This document shows positions 7,540 through 17,174 of a stretch of DNA of 64,000 nucleotides, piece after piece (position 1 is the first letter of the stretch; each line of letters starts with the position of its first letter). This DNA is from an uncultured Victivallaceae bacterium. GTDB taxonomy: Bacteria > Verrucomicrobiota > Lentisphaeria > Victivallales > Victivallaceae. The stretch is from assembly GCA_944392655.1 (NCBI GenBank), contig CALXXL010000004.1, positions 62,001 through 126,000 of the forward strand, read 5' to 3'. Made by a program: the position numbers and the translations under genes. A model generated the notes under the pieces. The model was not told where the DNA came from. It made no database searches and worked only from the letters and a program-made list of their open reading frames with translations.

Positions 7540-9072
7540 TTGTTTAAAAAATTAAGTTCATTATTCCGGGATCTGCTGATGGGGCGTGCGGCTGCGGATC
7601 AGGAGGCGGCGCGCAAGGTGGTAAAGAGTGGGCGTCCGTCGTCATCCGGTGGAGCCGGGAGCCGTGTTGATGGTAAGCAGGTTCCGGCGCCGTTGTCCGG
7701 TGGGGATGAAAAGCGCAAGCGGAAGCGGCGCAAACGTTCCGGGCGGAAGAATCCTGAGAACGAGCCGGTGGATGTTCCTCCGTTGAATAAGGTGGGAATT
7801 CCGGCGATGCCGGAAGAACTGCGTGAAGTGGCGGTGGTGGAGGGGAAGACCCGTTTTCTTGATCTGGCTCTTCCCCGTTCGGTGCAGTGCGGGCTTCAGG
7901 ATTTGAAATTTGAATACTGTACGCCGATACAGAGTGTTGCGCTGCCGGCCCTGCTGGCGGGGCGTGATGTCTGCGGCAAAGCGCAGACTGGTACGGGGAA
8001 GACGGCGGCATTTCTCCTGGCGATTTTCAAATATTTGCTGGACAATCCGTTGAGTGAGCGTAAAAACGGCAGTTGCCGGGCGCTGGTGCTGGCGCCGACG
8101 CGTGAATTGGCGATACAGATCCACAAGGATGCCGAGCTCCTGGGCAAATACACAGGTTTGCACAATGTGGTGGTATTTGGCGGTATGGAGCACCGTAAGC
8201 AGGAGGGTGAATTGAATCGTCCGGTGGATATATTGATAGGGACTCCTGGGCGTATAATTGACTTTTCGCGCAGTGGTACGCTGGACTTAAGCCGGGCTGA
8301 AGTGCTGGTTATTGACGAGGCAGACCGGATGCTGGACATGGGTTTTATTCCGGATGTGCGCCGGATAGTGGCGCAGTTGCCTGGGCGTGGCAAACGTCAG
8401 ACGATGCTGTTTTCGGCGACGCTGGATGAGACGATACTGCGTTTAGCGGCAAATTTTCTGTCGGAACCTGAGATGCTGGAGAGTGAACCTGAGTCGATGG
8501 TGGGAGATAATATAGACCAGACCTTCTACACGGTATCCGGGGATGAAAAACTTGCGCTGATAATTTACCTTCTTACCCATCTGGATTACGAGCGTGTGAT
8601 GATATTCGGGAACCGCAAGTGCGACAATCTTGATTTGCAGCGTGATCTTGCGCGTTACGGTGTACGCAGTGCGTTGTTGTCCGGGGACATAGCGCAGGAG
8701 AAGCGGCTGAAGATACTTGAAGCTTTCCGTTCCGGCCGGGAGAAGGTGCTGATAGCCACGGATGTGGCGGCGCGTGGGATACATGTAGACAATGTCTCGC
8801 TGGTGATCAACTATGATCTGCCGGACCGTCCGGAGGATTATGTTCACCGTATTGGCCGGACCGGCCGTGCCGGCAAACGAGGTACGAGTTTAAGTTTGCT
8901 GGATGAATATGGTTCTTATGCTTTACCGGCGATAGAAGAGATGCTTGGGCGTGAGTTCCACTCGATTTTTCCGGAAGATGAGATGGTGACGTTGCCGGAG
9001 CCGGTCTCAGATCCGTCCGTTTCGGTGGATCGCCGCCATGTATCGCGTAATCGCCGGAACAGGCGTGGTTGA
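7540..9072 (+). CDS. DEAD-box ATP-dependent RNA helicase (RhlE/RhlB type)
   Basis: Unwinds RNA duplexes using ATP, probably in mRNA decay or ribosome assembly. After a basic, low-complexity ~95-residue N-terminal extension come the canonical motifs: Q-motif region near 120, A-Q-T-G-T-G-K-T (I), P-T-R-E-L-A (Ia), T-P-G-R (Ib), D-E-A-D (II), S-A-T (III), and in the second RecA domain A-T-D-V-A-A-R-G-I and H-R-I-G-R-T-G-R-A-G-K. It starts at TTG 7540 with AAGGA 11 bases upstream; no ATG gives a complete N-terminus. The 510 residues end in a short basic tail. Confidence 0.95.
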   Translation: MFKKLSSLFRDLLMGRAAADQEAARKVVKSGRPSSSGGAGSRVDGKQVPAPLSGGDEKRKRKRRKRSGRKNPENEPVDVPPLNKVGIPAMPEELREVAVVEGKTRFLDLALPRSVQCGLQDLKFEYCTPIQSVALPALLAGRDVCGKAQTGTGKTAAFLLAIFKYLLDNPLSERKNGSCRALVLAPTRELAIQIHKDAELLGKYTGLHNVVVFGGMEHRKQEGELNRPVDILIGTPGRIIDFSRSGTLDLSRAEVLVIDEADRMLDMGFIPDVRRIVAQLPGRGKRQTMLFSATLDETILRLAANFLSEPEMLESEPESMVGDNIDQTFYTVSGDEKLALIIYLLTHLDYERVMIFGNRKCDNLDLQRDLARYGVRSALLSGDIAQEKRLKILEAFRSGREKVLIATDVAARGIHVDNVSLVINYDLPDRPEDYVHRIGRTGRAGKRGTSLSLLDEYGSYALPAIEEMLGREFHSIFPEDEMVTLPEPVSDPSVSVDRRHVSRNRRNRRG

Positions 9073-9116
9073 TAAATAAAGAAAAAGTTCAAAAATAACA
9101 TTTAAAGGGTGTAGTT

Positions 9117-11303
9117 ATGCCGATTAGTTTTGATTCGGAGAGAAAGATTTTCAAGTTGGATGCTGGCGATACGAGCTATGCGTTTATGATCGAGAAGCAC
9201 AATTATCTGTCGCATCTCTACTATGGTCCGGAGCTGTCGACAATGGATCTGGAGTATCTGTATCGTCCGACGGTGCGTGGTTTTGCCCCCTATCCTGAAG
9301 GGATGCAACCGGAAGCGTCGCGTGATGTAACTGCGCAGGAGTATTCGGCATTTGGTACGGGCGACTACCGCACTCCCGGCTTTATAATCCGTGACCTTAA
9401 GGGCTATACGGCTACGGATCCCCATTATGTTTCGCATAAGATTTACGCGGGCAAACCCGGCAAGCCCGGACTTCCGGCGACCTTTGGCAAGGAAGCTGAA
9501 ACACAGACGCTGGAGATACTGTTAAGGGATGAATTTTCCGGAGTTGAGTTTACGCTCTACTATTCGGTTTTTGAAGGAGAAAACATCATTGCCCGTTCGG
9601 TAAAGGTAGCCAACTGCGGAAGTGAGAAGGTTTATATTGAAAAGGTTTCCAGCTGTACGCTGGACTTCTGGGATGGTGATCTTGAATTTCTGCATCTGTG
9701 GGGCTCGCACTGCCGTGAGCGCTGGGTTGAGCGTGAAAAGCTGATACACGGGGTGCAGAGTGTTGGTTCGATGCGTGGTTTATCGAGTCACCAGCACAAT
9801 CCGTTTTTTGCGTTGGCTGAACCTGGAACGGATGAGACGCACGGGCGCATTTACGGGGCGGCCTTGCTTTACAGCGGCAATTTCCTGATAGAGGTGGAAA
9901 AGGATCAGTTTGAGCTTGTGCGCACGCAGATAGGGATAAATCCGGAGAACTTTGAATGGGAGCTGGCGCCAGGAGCTGAGTTTCATGCGCCGGAAGTCAT
10001 ACTTACGGTAAGTGACAAAGGTCTGCGCGGAATGAGTCACAACTTCCACAACGGCATCCGCAACCATCTCATCCGCAGCTGGTGGAAGGACCGCAAGCGT
10101 CCGATACTGGTAAACAACTGGGAAGGCACCTACTTCAACTTCAATGCGGAAAAGCTGTTGAACATTGCGCGTGATGCGGCTGCGCTTGGTATTGAGATGC
10201 TGGTGCTGGACGATGGCTGGTTTGGCCACCGTAATGATGACAGCAACAGTCTGGGCGACTGGTTTGTCTTTGAAGAAAAGTTGCCTGGCGGCTTGAATAA
10301 TCTGGTTAAGGAGATCAACAAACTCGGGTTGAAGTTTGGTCTGTGGTTTGAGCCGGAGATGATTTCGAAGGACAGCGAACTTTACCGCAAACATCCGGAC
10401 TGGGTACTGGAGATCCCCGGGCGCACCCGCTCTTTAGGCCGCTGGCAGATGGTGCTGGATATGTCGCGTGACGAGGTGGTGGATTATCTTTTCGACTCGA
10501 TTTGTGCGATACTTGATTCGGCGAACATTGAATATATCAAGTGGGATGCGAACCGTCATTTAACCGAAGTTGCTTCGGCGGTCATGCCGCCTGAGCGTCA
10601 AAAGGAGGTATCGCACCGTTATGTACTGGGCATGTACCGTCTGCATGAGCGTCTGCTTGAGCGTTATCCCAAGTTGCTGATCGAGGGTTGTTCTGGTGGT
10701 GGCGGCCGATTTGATGCGGGTATGCTCTACTATGTTCCGCAGATCTGGACGAGTGACGATTCGGATGCGATTGAGCGTCTGAAGATCCAGTACGGTACGA
10801 GTCTGGTCTATCCGTGTTCAACGATGGGAGCGCACGTCTCCGACTGTCCGAATCACCAGACTGCGCGCAGTACTCCGTTTGAAACCCGCGGGATAGTGGC
10901 GTTGTCTGGTACTTTCGGTTATGAGCTTGACTTGAACAAGATGACGCAGGAAGAGCGTGATCTGATTAAGAAGCAGGTTGCCGACTATCATAAATACAAT
11001 CACATTGTGGCGAACGGTGATCTCTACCGTCTGACTGATCCCTTTACAGAACCGCGTTACACGGTATGGATGCAGGTGACGAAGGACAAGAGTGAGTTTC
11101 TGCTGAGCTATGTACAGTCTCGGATGATTCCGCACGGTCCGCTGTACAGTGTGAGACTGGATGGGCTGGATCCTGCGCGCCGCTACCGGAACAGTGAAAC
11201 AGGAGAAGAGTTCTCCGGAGAAGCGTTGATGAAAGCCGGTTTCATGCTGCCGCATCTTTTCACTGATGGAACCGGAGCGATCTATCACTTTCAGGCGGTG
11301 TAG
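9117..11303 (+). CDS. Alpha-galactosidase, GH36 family
   Basis: Retaining glycosidase that removes terminal alpha-1,6-galactose from raffinose-type sugars or galactomannan. The 728 residues show the full GH36 layout: N-terminal beta-sandwich, a barrel with W-E-G-T-Y-F-N-F (about 340) and L-D-D-G-W-F-G (about 365), the nucleophile in Y-I-K-W-D-A-N-R (Asp477), the acid/base region W-T-S-D-D-S-D-A (Asp547) and a C-terminal beta domain. No signal peptide is seen, so it acts in the cytoplasm on imported sugars. AAAGGGTG precedes ATG 9117. The next gene starts 2 bases after the stop. Confidence 0.95.
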   Translation: MPISFDSERKIFKLDAGDTSYAFMIEKHNYLSHLYYGPELSTMDLEYLYRPTVRGFAPYPEGMQPEASRDVTAQEYSAFGTGDYRTPGFIIRDLKGYTATDPHYVSHKIYAGKPGKPGLPATFGKEAETQTLEILLRDEFSGVEFTLYYSVFEGENIIARSVKVANCGSEKVYIEKVSSCTLDFWDGDLEFLHLWGSHCRERWVEREKLIHGVQSVGSMRGLSSHQHNPFFALAEPGTDETHGRIYGAALLYSGNFLIEVEKDQFELVRTQIGINPENFEWELAPGAEFHAPEVILTVSDKGLRGMSHNFHNGIRNHLIRSWWKDRKRPILVNNWEGTYFNFNAEKLLNIARDAAALGIEMLVLDDGWFGHRNDDSNSLGDWFVFEEKLPGGLNNLVKEINKLGLKFGLWFEPEMISKDSELYRKHPDWVLEIPGRTRSLGRWQMVLDMSRDEVVDYLFDSICAILDSANIEYIKWDANRHLTEVASAVMPPERQKEVSHRYVLGMYRLHERLLERYPKLLIEGCSGGGGRFDAGMLYYVPQIWTSDDSDAIERLKIQYGTSLVYPCSTMGAHVSDCPNHQTARSTPFETRGIVALSGTFGYELDLNKMTQEERDLIKKQVADYHKYNHIVANGDLYRLTDPFTEPRYTVWMQVTKDKSEFLLSYVQSRMIPHGPLYSVRLDGLDPARRYRNSETGEEFSGEALMKAGFMLPHLFTDGTGAIYHFQAV

Positions 11304-11305
11304 TC

Positions 11306-12442
11306 ATGTCGCGGGAGAGTAAGACGCCGCAGTTGATGTTTATTGCGGGGATAGTGATGATGCTGTGCGGTGGGGGTCTGCTTTTAATGGGCAAGCTGGA
11401 TTCGCGTGATTTCAGTGTATTGGAGGCGGCGAAGGCGGCGAGTTACGGTGGGAACCGTGAAGCCACGGAGAATTTTGAAAAAGCGGTGAATCGTTATGAA
11501 GCGCCTCCGGTTGTGTTGAATCTTTCCGGGAATAATCCTGAGATAGAGTCTGAACATATCCGGAAGAACGCGAATGCGATCAATTATATAGACAAGGCGG
11601 TGTTGTCAGACAGGATCAGCTTCCGCCGTGAGTGGCGTGAAGGCTTTGGCATCAAGCTGCTTGGGGTGGTGGATACGCACAACTTCTGCAAATTGAATCT
11701 GCTGCGTGCGCGTGCCTCATCGGATCCGGCGGAGATCAAACGGCTTACCGGATCGTTGCGTACGATAGGGAACTGGCTGTTGTATGATCCCATGACCGCT
11801 TCGGTGTGGGTGTATGCGCCGGACGCACACATCTGGCTTTTTGGTCTGAACGAAGCATTGAACCGGGTGGAATACAGTGATGAAGAGCTTGAGCGTCTGC
11901 TTGCGGAGTTGAAAGAGGATGAATCGCGTTACAGCGACTATTTCATCCGTGCGTTGCGGCACGAGCGTGATCTGCTGGATCTGGTACCTGAGAGCTTAAA
12001 AGTTTATGAAAAATATCCCGGTGACGCGGTGTATGAGGCCGACCGCAGTCAGGCGTATGATAATCTGACTGAATTTGCACTGCTGTTGAAGTCTGACTAT
12101 TATCAGAACCGTGAAGCGCTGGAAAATTTTATGGTAAAGGAGGGAGACGGCTGGCGTATTACGGAAGAGCTTTCCCCGCGTAAAGATTATGCGGAGTTGC
12201 TGGCGCAGTTGACCACGCACAACCGTTTAGCGCAGCTGGCGTTGGAAGGGGAGCTCTTTTTCCGCCGCAATGGGCGTCTTCCTGAAAAGGGTGAACTTCC
12301 GGAGCTGAAGAATGCGTTTAATGGAGAACCTTTAGTGCTGGAGTCGGGCAAGGGAGAGGATGGTGTTGATTATATCCGATCCCGTGCAACTGGCGTGATG
12401 CCAGCCGGAGCCCCGGCAGATTTTACGCTTACTCTCCGTTAA
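11306..12442 (+). CDS. Membrane-anchored protein of unknown function
   Basis: A 378-residue protein with one N-terminal helix (about 9-28), then a long hydrophilic, mostly helical domain predicted outside the membrane. The C-terminal part has the pattern F-F-R-R-N-G-R-L-P-E-K ... N-A-F-N-G-E-P-L, a form I associate with uncharacterised envelope proteins of PVC bacteria that end in a 'peptide length / Pro-rich / FNG' module. Its start is 2 bases after the alpha-galactosidase stop, so the two are co-transcribed, but nothing in the sequence shows a sugar-related role. Confidence 0.75.
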   Translation: MSRESKTPQLMFIAGIVMMLCGGGLLLMGKLDSRDFSVLEAAKAASYGGNREATENFEKAVNRYEAPPVVLNLSGNNPEIESEHIRKNANAINYIDKAVLSDRISFRREWREGFGIKLLGVVDTHNFCKLNLLRARASSDPAEIKRLTGSLRTIGNWLLYDPMTASVWVYAPDAHIWLFGLNEALNRVEYSDEELERLLAELKEDESRYSDYFIRALRHERDLLDLVPESLKVYEKYPGDAVYEADRSQAYDNLTEFALLLKSDYYQNREALENFMVKEGDGWRITEELSPRKDYAELLAQLTTHNRLAQLALEGELFFRRNGRLPEKGELPELKNAFNGEPLVLESGKGEDGVDYIRSRATGVMPAGAPADFTLTLR

Positions 12443-12450
12443 AAAGAGAC

Positions 12451-12487
12451 AAAAAATCCGCTGTTTTAACACAGCGGATTTTTTTTA
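12451..12487. terminator. Bidirectional terminator between convergent genes
   Basis: Stem AAAAATCCGCTGT / ACAGCGGATTTTTT around a 6-base loop (12465-12470), with an A-run on one side and a T-run on the other, so it can stop transcription from 11306 (+) and from 12485 (-). Confidence 0.88.
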
Positions 12488-13369
12488 TTCGATATTCTGA
12501 ACCTGTTCGCGGATTTTTTCCAATTCGGATTTAAATGCGACCACAATCGGGGTGATATCGGAAGAACCTGCTTTATTTCCGAGGGTGGTAATTTCGCGGA
12601 ACATCTCCTGAAGGAGGAAGTCCAGACTTCTGCCGACCGGTTCACTGGCGGCAAGGAATCCGTCGAACTGGCGGAAATGGCTTTCGAGCCGGGTAATTTC
12701 CTCGGTGATATCAGCTTTATCGGCATACAGGAGAACCTCTTTAAGGAGTCGTTCATCGTTGGTATCGACCGGAAGGTTTTCGGCGGTTATTTTTTCGATG
12801 AGTTTCTGTTTCAGTGCGGTCGGTACTCCGGCGGCGAGCGGTTTGATTTTTTCGAGGAACTGTTTTAACAGGTCGATTCTGCCGCGCAGATCTTTTTCCA
12901 GTTCAGCGCCCTCTTTGTTACGCATGGCGATAAGGTTATCGAGGGCGGTATTTACGGCCTGAACTGCGGCGGCCTTAAGCTCTTCGGATTCGGAGTCCGG
13001 AACTGCCGGCTCAACCACGCCCGGCACCCGCATAAGTCCGGCAATATCGATAGAGTTATTGAGTTCATACTTGGCGTTGACATGGTCGGCGGTCTCGATG
13101 AGTTTTTCGAGCAGCTCCTGATTGATTACGGCGTTGGCCGCTCCGCTGCCGTGGAACTCCATAGTGACTCTGGCGCTTACGGCGCCGCGGCTGAGTTTTT
13201 TATTGGCAACGTTTCTTAAATCGATCTCCCATGCGGCGAATTCTCTTGGTAGGTTCCATCTTATTTCGAGCTGTTTACGGTTTACCGAAGTAATTTCGGC
13301 GGTAACATTGCACGCCGGATTATCGCAATGAGCCTCTCCTTTGCCGAAGCCGGTCATACTTGCAATCAT
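12485..13369 (-). CDS. YicC/YloC-family endoribonuclease
   Basis: Member of the YicC/YloC family, shown in other bacteria to act as an endoribonuclease that affects small-RNA turnover. It begins M-I-A-S-M-T-G-F-G-K-G, the family N-terminal signature, and ends with an E-M-x-R-E-x-x-T-L-G-x-K-A hallmark about 40 residues from the C-terminus. At 294 residues it has the usual length. The ATG overlaps the stop of the upstream lipoprotein gene (TAATG), so the pair is coupled. Confidence 0.93.
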   Translation of the reverse strand: MIASMTGFGKGEAHCDNPACNVTAEITSVNRKQLEIRWNLPREFAAWEIDLRNVANKKLSRGAVSARVTMEFHGSGAANAVINQELLEKLIETADHVNAKYELNNSIDIAGLMRVPGVVEPAVPDSESEELKAAAVQAVNTALDNLIAMRNKEGAELEKDLRGRIDLLKQFLEKIKPLAAGVPTALKQKLIEKITAENLPVDTNDERLLKEVLLYADKADITEEITRLESHFRQFDGFLAASEPVGRSLDFLLQEMFREITTLGNKAGSSDITPIVVAFKSELEKIREQVQNIE

Positions 13370-14097
13370 TATTCATCTCCGTTGGAAAATTTTTCACCGA
13401 TAAAACCGGTCAATTCATCTGCGCTGTAAATTCCGGCTGAATTGACGGCAAACCCTTCAACCCCGCGACCCTGAGGAGCATATCCTATTACAACCACATA
13501 ATTTCCCGAGTTATCCGGCCATGTCCAGCGCATGGCGAACTGGGTTTTTGAGTTGAGCTGTTTCAGGATAAGTTCTTTTTCTTCTCTGGTTGCGCCGAAT
13601 GGTGTTTCCGGTTTAAAGCTGGAGTAGAATATTTCCGGAGGAGTAAATCTTATCTGGTTGGCCATATCCACGGGCAGATTGGTGTACAGATTCTGGTATA
13701 CATAGTTCCGGGCGGCGTTGACCGCGTTTGAAACGATGACGTCCTTTTGCGGGAACTGTTTACGCACCAGTCGATTGGGAGACCATCCTACCATTCTGCT
13801 GTCGCTGAATCCGACCACCATATAAACATCCTCTTTTCCCGGAATGATCCATGTTACGCATATCTGTCCTGACTGATATACCAGGTCGCCGCCCGATGCG
13901 TTGTTCTCCGGTTCAAAGAGGAAAACCGGGGAGTTGAATCTTACGAATTCGCGCTGGGCGATATCGAGTTCCGGAGCGTTTTCGAGGAGATAATTTCTGG
14001 CCTCTTCGACGGCTTGGTTCTGATAATATAGGTCGGAGCGGCATCCGGTCAAAGCGACGACGGCCGCGGCGAATAAGGACAGTATACCGAATTTCAT
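13369..14097 (-). CDS. Predicted lipoprotein of unknown function
   Basis: A 242-residue protein whose N-terminus (M-K-F-G-I-L-S-L-F then V-A-L-T-G-C) is a lipoprotein signal with the lipid-modified cysteine at residue 19. ATG 14097 is chosen because AAGG lies just upstream and the signal peptide begins there; a longer in-frame reading to 14175 has neither. Two similar halves of alternating strands (W-I-I-P-G-K-E-D-V-Y-M-V-V-G and W-T-W-P-D-N-S-G-N-Y-V-V-V-I-G) suggest an internal duplication of a small beta domain. Function unknown; coupled to the YicC gene. Confidence 0.8.
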   Translation of the reverse strand: MKFGILSLFAAAVVALTGCRSDLYYQNQAVEEARNYLLENAPELDIAQREFVRFNSPVFLFEPENNASGGDLVYQSGQICVTWIIPGKEDVYMVVGFSDSRMVGWSPNRLVRKQFPQKDVIVSNAVNAARNYVYQNLYTNLPVDMANQIRFTPPEIFYSSFKPETPFGATREEKELILKQLNSKTQFAMRWTWPDNSGNYVVVIGYAPQGRGVEGFAVNSAGIYSADELTGFIGEKFSNGDE

Positions 14098-14196
14098 ATT
14101 TTTAATCCTTGCAAGTTGATTAAGTTTAATAAATAATACAATATATATGGCTTTGGCGAAAATACAAACCGTCAACTCCGGTATACTTGTGATAAT

Positions 14197-14230
14197 AAAA
14201 AAACGGACGGAGAAAACCGTTCTCCGTCCG
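14197..14230 (-). terminator. Rho-independent terminator of the ThuA gene
   Basis: On the minus strand: a 10-bp stem CGGACGGAGA/TCTCCGTCCG (14204-14213 with 14221-14230), then a run of T (complement of the A-run at 14197-14203). It lies 22 bases past the ThuA stop. Confidence 0.88.
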
Positions 14231-14251
14231 CACCTTTTGCGAATGAGTTAT

Positions 14252-15016
14252 TTACACGTCCTGAACCACGCCTACAGATACGAAAGAGTCATCTTTTTTG
14301 ATCTCTTCGAGGGCTTCAACGCACGGGCATGTAATTTCGATAAAGTTGGGAGACTTGGCCCAGCGTACGGCGTTGCCGATAACCTTGAGGATTTTCTGGT
14401 CGTAGAAAATCGGGAAAGACTCGTGTCCCGGGGAGAAGTAGAAGATTTTACCGTGTCCGCGTTCAAAGGTCACGCCGCTGCGGAATACGTCGCCGCCTTC
14501 ATACCATGAAATGAAGATAAGTTTTCCATCATCGGGGATATCGAACCGTTCGCCGTACATTTCAACGTGCGGCAGTTCGATATACTGTCCGACGCCCTGT
14601 GTAATTGGGTGATTTGGAGCGATGTTCCACAATCTTTCGCGTTCTCCAACCTCGCGCCATCTGAGGGAGCATGTAGTACCCATGAGTGCGCGGAAGATTT
14701 TGGAGAAGTGGCTTGAGTGGAGGACGATGAGTCCCATACCTTCCAGAACGCGGCGCTGGATTTTGGCTACGAGTTCATCGGGTACTTCGTTGTGAGCAAT
14801 ATGACCCCACCAGACGAGTACGTCGGTGGAGTAGAGAACTTCATCCGGCAGACCGCAATTTGGTTCGTCGAGGGTGGCGGTGCGGATATTGAGGTCATCG
14901 GCTGCGATACCTGCGGCGATCGCCTTGTGCATGCCTTCGGGATAGATTTTACGGATAGCTTCGTTGTTCTGTTCGTGGCGGAACTCGTTCCATACAGTCA
15001 CATTGATTTTGCTCAT
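14252..15016 (-). CDS. ThuA-domain protein (trehalose-utilisation-like)
   Basis: A 254-residue protein with the ThuA/glutamine-amidotransferase-like fold, linked in other bacteria to trehalose or sugar-ring metabolism. Visible pattern: [11 protein letters not shown] (about 65-75), G-L-I-V-L-H-S-S-H (about 97-105), and [16 protein letters not shown] near the C-terminus. No signal peptide, so cytoplasmic. AGGAG precedes ATG 15016. It has its own terminator, and no sugar transporter flanks it. The reaction is not established for most of the family. Confidence 0.88.
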   Translation of the reverse strand: MSKINVTVWNEFRHEQNNEAIRKIYPEGMHKAIAAGIAADDLNIRTATLDEPNCGLPDEVLYSTDVLVWWGHIAHNEVPDELVAKIQRRVLEGMGLIVLHSSHFSKIFRALMGTTCSLRWREVGERERLWNIAPNHPITQGVGQYIELPHVEMYGERFDIPDDGKLIFISWYEGGDVFRSGVTFERGHGKIFYFSPGHESFPIFYDQKILKVIGNAVRWAKSPNFIEITCPCVEALEEIKKDDSFVSVGVVQDV

Positions 15017-15158
15017 AACATTAACTCCTTATGCTGAAAAAAATCACTGATTTGGATTTAATATAACATTATCGTTATCAAAGTCAATATAAAAAATGCT
15101 GCCGCGGACGTAAAAAAACGTTCCCCGGCGGAGATTTTGATCTGTTCTTTTTTTCTGA

Positions 15159-15431
15159 TCAGCTCAGGAAGACCTTTTCGAGGTCCACCTTGGCTAATGA
15201 TGAGAGGGAAATAAGAGTTTTAGTATGGACGATGCCATCGATATCGTGAGTCATCTTGCATGCGATAATATCGGAGAGTTCGGCGTTGGTGCGTACTCTG
15301 ACTATAACAGCGATATCGTATTCGCCGGCAACGGTGTAAACTTCGGAGACACCATCAATTTTGATGATGCCTTCGATAACGTCTGCGATTTTGGCACGCT
15401 CCACATTCACCAGGATAATACCAGTAACCAT
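15159..15431 (-). CDS. Stand-alone Lrp/AsnC effector (RAM) domain protein
   Basis: A 90-residue protein made only of the alpha-beta ligand-binding domain of Lrp/AsnC regulators (I-I-L-V-N-V-E ... V-S-E-V-Y-T-V-A-G-E-Y-D-I-A-V-I-V ... T-K-T-L-I-S-L); the DNA-binding helix-turn-helix is absent and AGGAG just before ATG 15431 shows it is not a truncation. Such proteins form multimers that bind small effectors such as amino acids and may modulate full-length Lrp proteins. No partner regulator is in the window. Confidence 0.88.
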   Translation of the reverse strand: MVTGIILVNVERAKIADVIEGIIKIDGVSEVYTVAGEYDIAVIVRVRTNAELSDIIACKMTHDIDGIVHTKTLISLSSLAKVDLEKVFLS

Positions 15432-15589
15432 ATTATTTGACTCCTTTATTTGGCGATGTTAAAAAACTTGAAAAACTTGGCTTTCCGTCATATCCGGATT
15501 GCCTCTTCAAGGGATACAATAGCAAGTGAAAACCGGAATGCAAGCGCTTTTTTACAAAAAAAATGAGAAGAATGTTTTTTATTGAAAAA

Positions 15590-15601
15590 ATGGTATATAA
15601 T
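15590..15601 (+). promoter_or_regulatory. Candidate extended -10 promoter for rnf
   Basis: TGGTATATAAT ending at 15601, a TGN-type extended -10 with TATAAT at 15596-15601, about 85 bases before rnfA; no good -35 hexamer is visible. Confidence 0.35.
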
Positions 15602-15686
15602 GATTTGAAATTGTGATTGCCGGGTATTAAATTTCTAATTATCCCCGGGAGATAGGGATATAAAACAACACGAAAGAACAGGCACT

Positions 15687-16292
15687 ATGGAAGGCAACAC
15701 AAACTATCTGGAAATCACCATTGGTGCAGTGCTGGTCTACAATTTCGTCTTATCGAGATTCATGGGGGTCTGCCCGTTTCTGGGCGTCTCCAAGCGGCTG
15801 GACACTGCGTTGGGCATGGGAGGGGCGGTTATATTTGTTATGGCGATCGCCTCATTTGCCACGAGTTTAGTTTATCAGTATCTTACAACGGAGATAGAGT
15901 TTCTCGGGCATCATCTGAATCTGGTATTTTTAAAGATCACGCTGTTTATTCTTATAATAGCGGCGCTGGTGCAGATAGTAGAGGTGATATTGCAGAAACT
16001 GAGTCCTCCCCTGTATAAAGCGCTGGGGATCTATCTGCCGTTGATTACGACGAACTGTGCGGTAATGGGGGCGGCGAGCATCAATGCGCAGGAGGGTCGC
16101 GGGATACTGGCGGCCACGCTGTTCGGAACGTTTTCGGGGATCGGCTTTGCGCTGGCGCTGCTGATATTTGCTGGGTTGCGTGAGCGGCTGGAACTTTCGC
16201 AGATACCGCGTCCGTTTCAGGGCATGGCGATTGCGCTGATAACGGCGGGTATTTTAGCGATGGCGTTTCTGGGTTTTTCCGGTATCTGCTGA
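15687..16292 (+). CDS. rnfA: Rnf electron transport complex subunit A
   Basis: Integral membrane subunit of the Rnf complex, which couples electron flow between ferredoxin and NAD+ to Na+ or H+ pumping. The 201 residues carry six hydrophobic helices and the family signatures L-S-R-F-M-G-V-C-P-F-L-G-V-S (about 24-37) and L-P-L-I-T-T-N-C-A-V-M-G (about 113-124), each with a conserved cysteine known to hold a membrane [2Fe-2S] cluster shared with RnfE. First gene of a six-gene cluster in the order A-B-C-D-G-E. Confidence 0.95.
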   Translation: MEGNTNYLEITIGAVLVYNFVLSRFMGVCPFLGVSKRLDTALGMGGAVIFVMAIASFATSLVYQYLTTEIEFLGHHLNLVFLKITLFILIIAALVQIVEVILQKLSPPLYKALGIYLPLITTNCAVMGAASINAQEGRGILAATLFGTFSGIGFALALLIFAGLRERLELSQIPRPFQGMAIALITAGILAMAFLGFSGIC

Positions 16293-16313
16293 TTAAGAGA
16301 GGAGCGGGAAAAG

Positions 16314-17174
16314 ATGGGAACGACGATATTGGTAGCGATACTCTTCACCGGGGTAATCGCTCTTCTTTTAGGTATAATAATCGGGGTGGTATCGAAGCTT
16401 TTCAGTGTACCGAGTGATCCGCGGGTGGAGCTGGTGCTGGGGCTGCTGCCGGGGGCGAACTGCGGTGGCTGCGGCAAGGCCGGCTGTGCTGACTTTGCCA
16501 AAGCGGTAGTTGCGGGCGAGTGTCCGCCGAACAAGTGTCCGGTGAGCAGTTCGGAGCAGGTGAGTTCAATAGCGCGTGCTCTCGGGATAGAAGCCGGCAG
16601 TGAATTCCGTCAGAAGGCGGTGGTGTTGTGCGGTGGTGATGTCAATCAGATGAAGATGCTCACTTTGTACAATGGTGTAAGCGACTGCGTCTCGGCGTCG
16701 ATGATCGGCGGCGGTCCCAAGAGCTGTGCCTACGGCTGTTTAGGGATGGGCAGCTGTGCGCGGAGTTGTCCATTCGGGGCGATAGAGATGATCAACAATC
16801 TTGCGGTGGTACATGCTGAGCTGTGCGTTGGTTGCGGTGCGTGTGTAAAGACCTGTCCGCGCAATCTGATCAAGCTGGTGCCGGCGGATTCGGAGGTACA
16901 TATTTACTGTTCATCTCCGGTGAAGGCGCCGTTGAAACGTCAGGTGTGCAATGTGCCATGTATCGGCTGCCGTAAGTGCATGAAATCTGGTGAAGAGGGT
17001 CAGTTTGAGGTGGATGGTTTCAAGATAAAGGTAGCCTACGACCACCAGCCGCTGCCCGGAGCTGAAGTAGTTGATGCGGCGTCGTGTCCGACGGGCTGCC
17101 TGCTGACGGAGAAACAGCATTTAGCGATAGAGCGGGCGGAAAAGCCTGTGGTTGAAGAGGAGGTGGCGTCATGA
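16314..17174 (+). CDS. rnfB: Rnf complex subunit B, multi-cluster ferredoxin
   Basis: Iron-sulfur subunit that accepts electrons from ferredoxin. One N-terminal helix (about 4-24), then the N-C-G-G-C-G-K-A-G-C cluster motif (about 46-55), then two groups of 4Fe-4S cysteines (C-A-Y-G-C-L-G-M-G-S-C-A-R-S-C-P and C-V-G-C-G-A-C-V-K-T-C-P), and a further C-I-G-C-R-K-C ... C-P-T-G-C set near the C-terminus. The 286 residues match anaerobe-type RnfB. The stop overlaps the rnfC start (ATGA). The high cysteine count fits an electron-bifurcating anaerobe. Confidence 0.95.
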   Translation: MGTTILVAILFTGVIALLLGIIIGVVSKLFSVPSDPRVELVLGLLPGANCGGCGKAGCADFAKAVVAGECPPNKCPVSSSEQVSSIARALGIEAGSEFRQKAVVLCGGDVNQMKMLTLYNGVSDCVSASMIGGGPKSCAYGCLGMGSCARSCPFGAIEMINNLAVVHAELCVGCGACVKTCPRNLIKLVPADSEVHIYCSSPVKAPLKRQVCNVPCIGCRKCMKSGEEGQFEVDGFKIKVAYDHQPLPGAEVVDAASCPTGCLLTEKQHLAIERAEKPVVEEEVAS

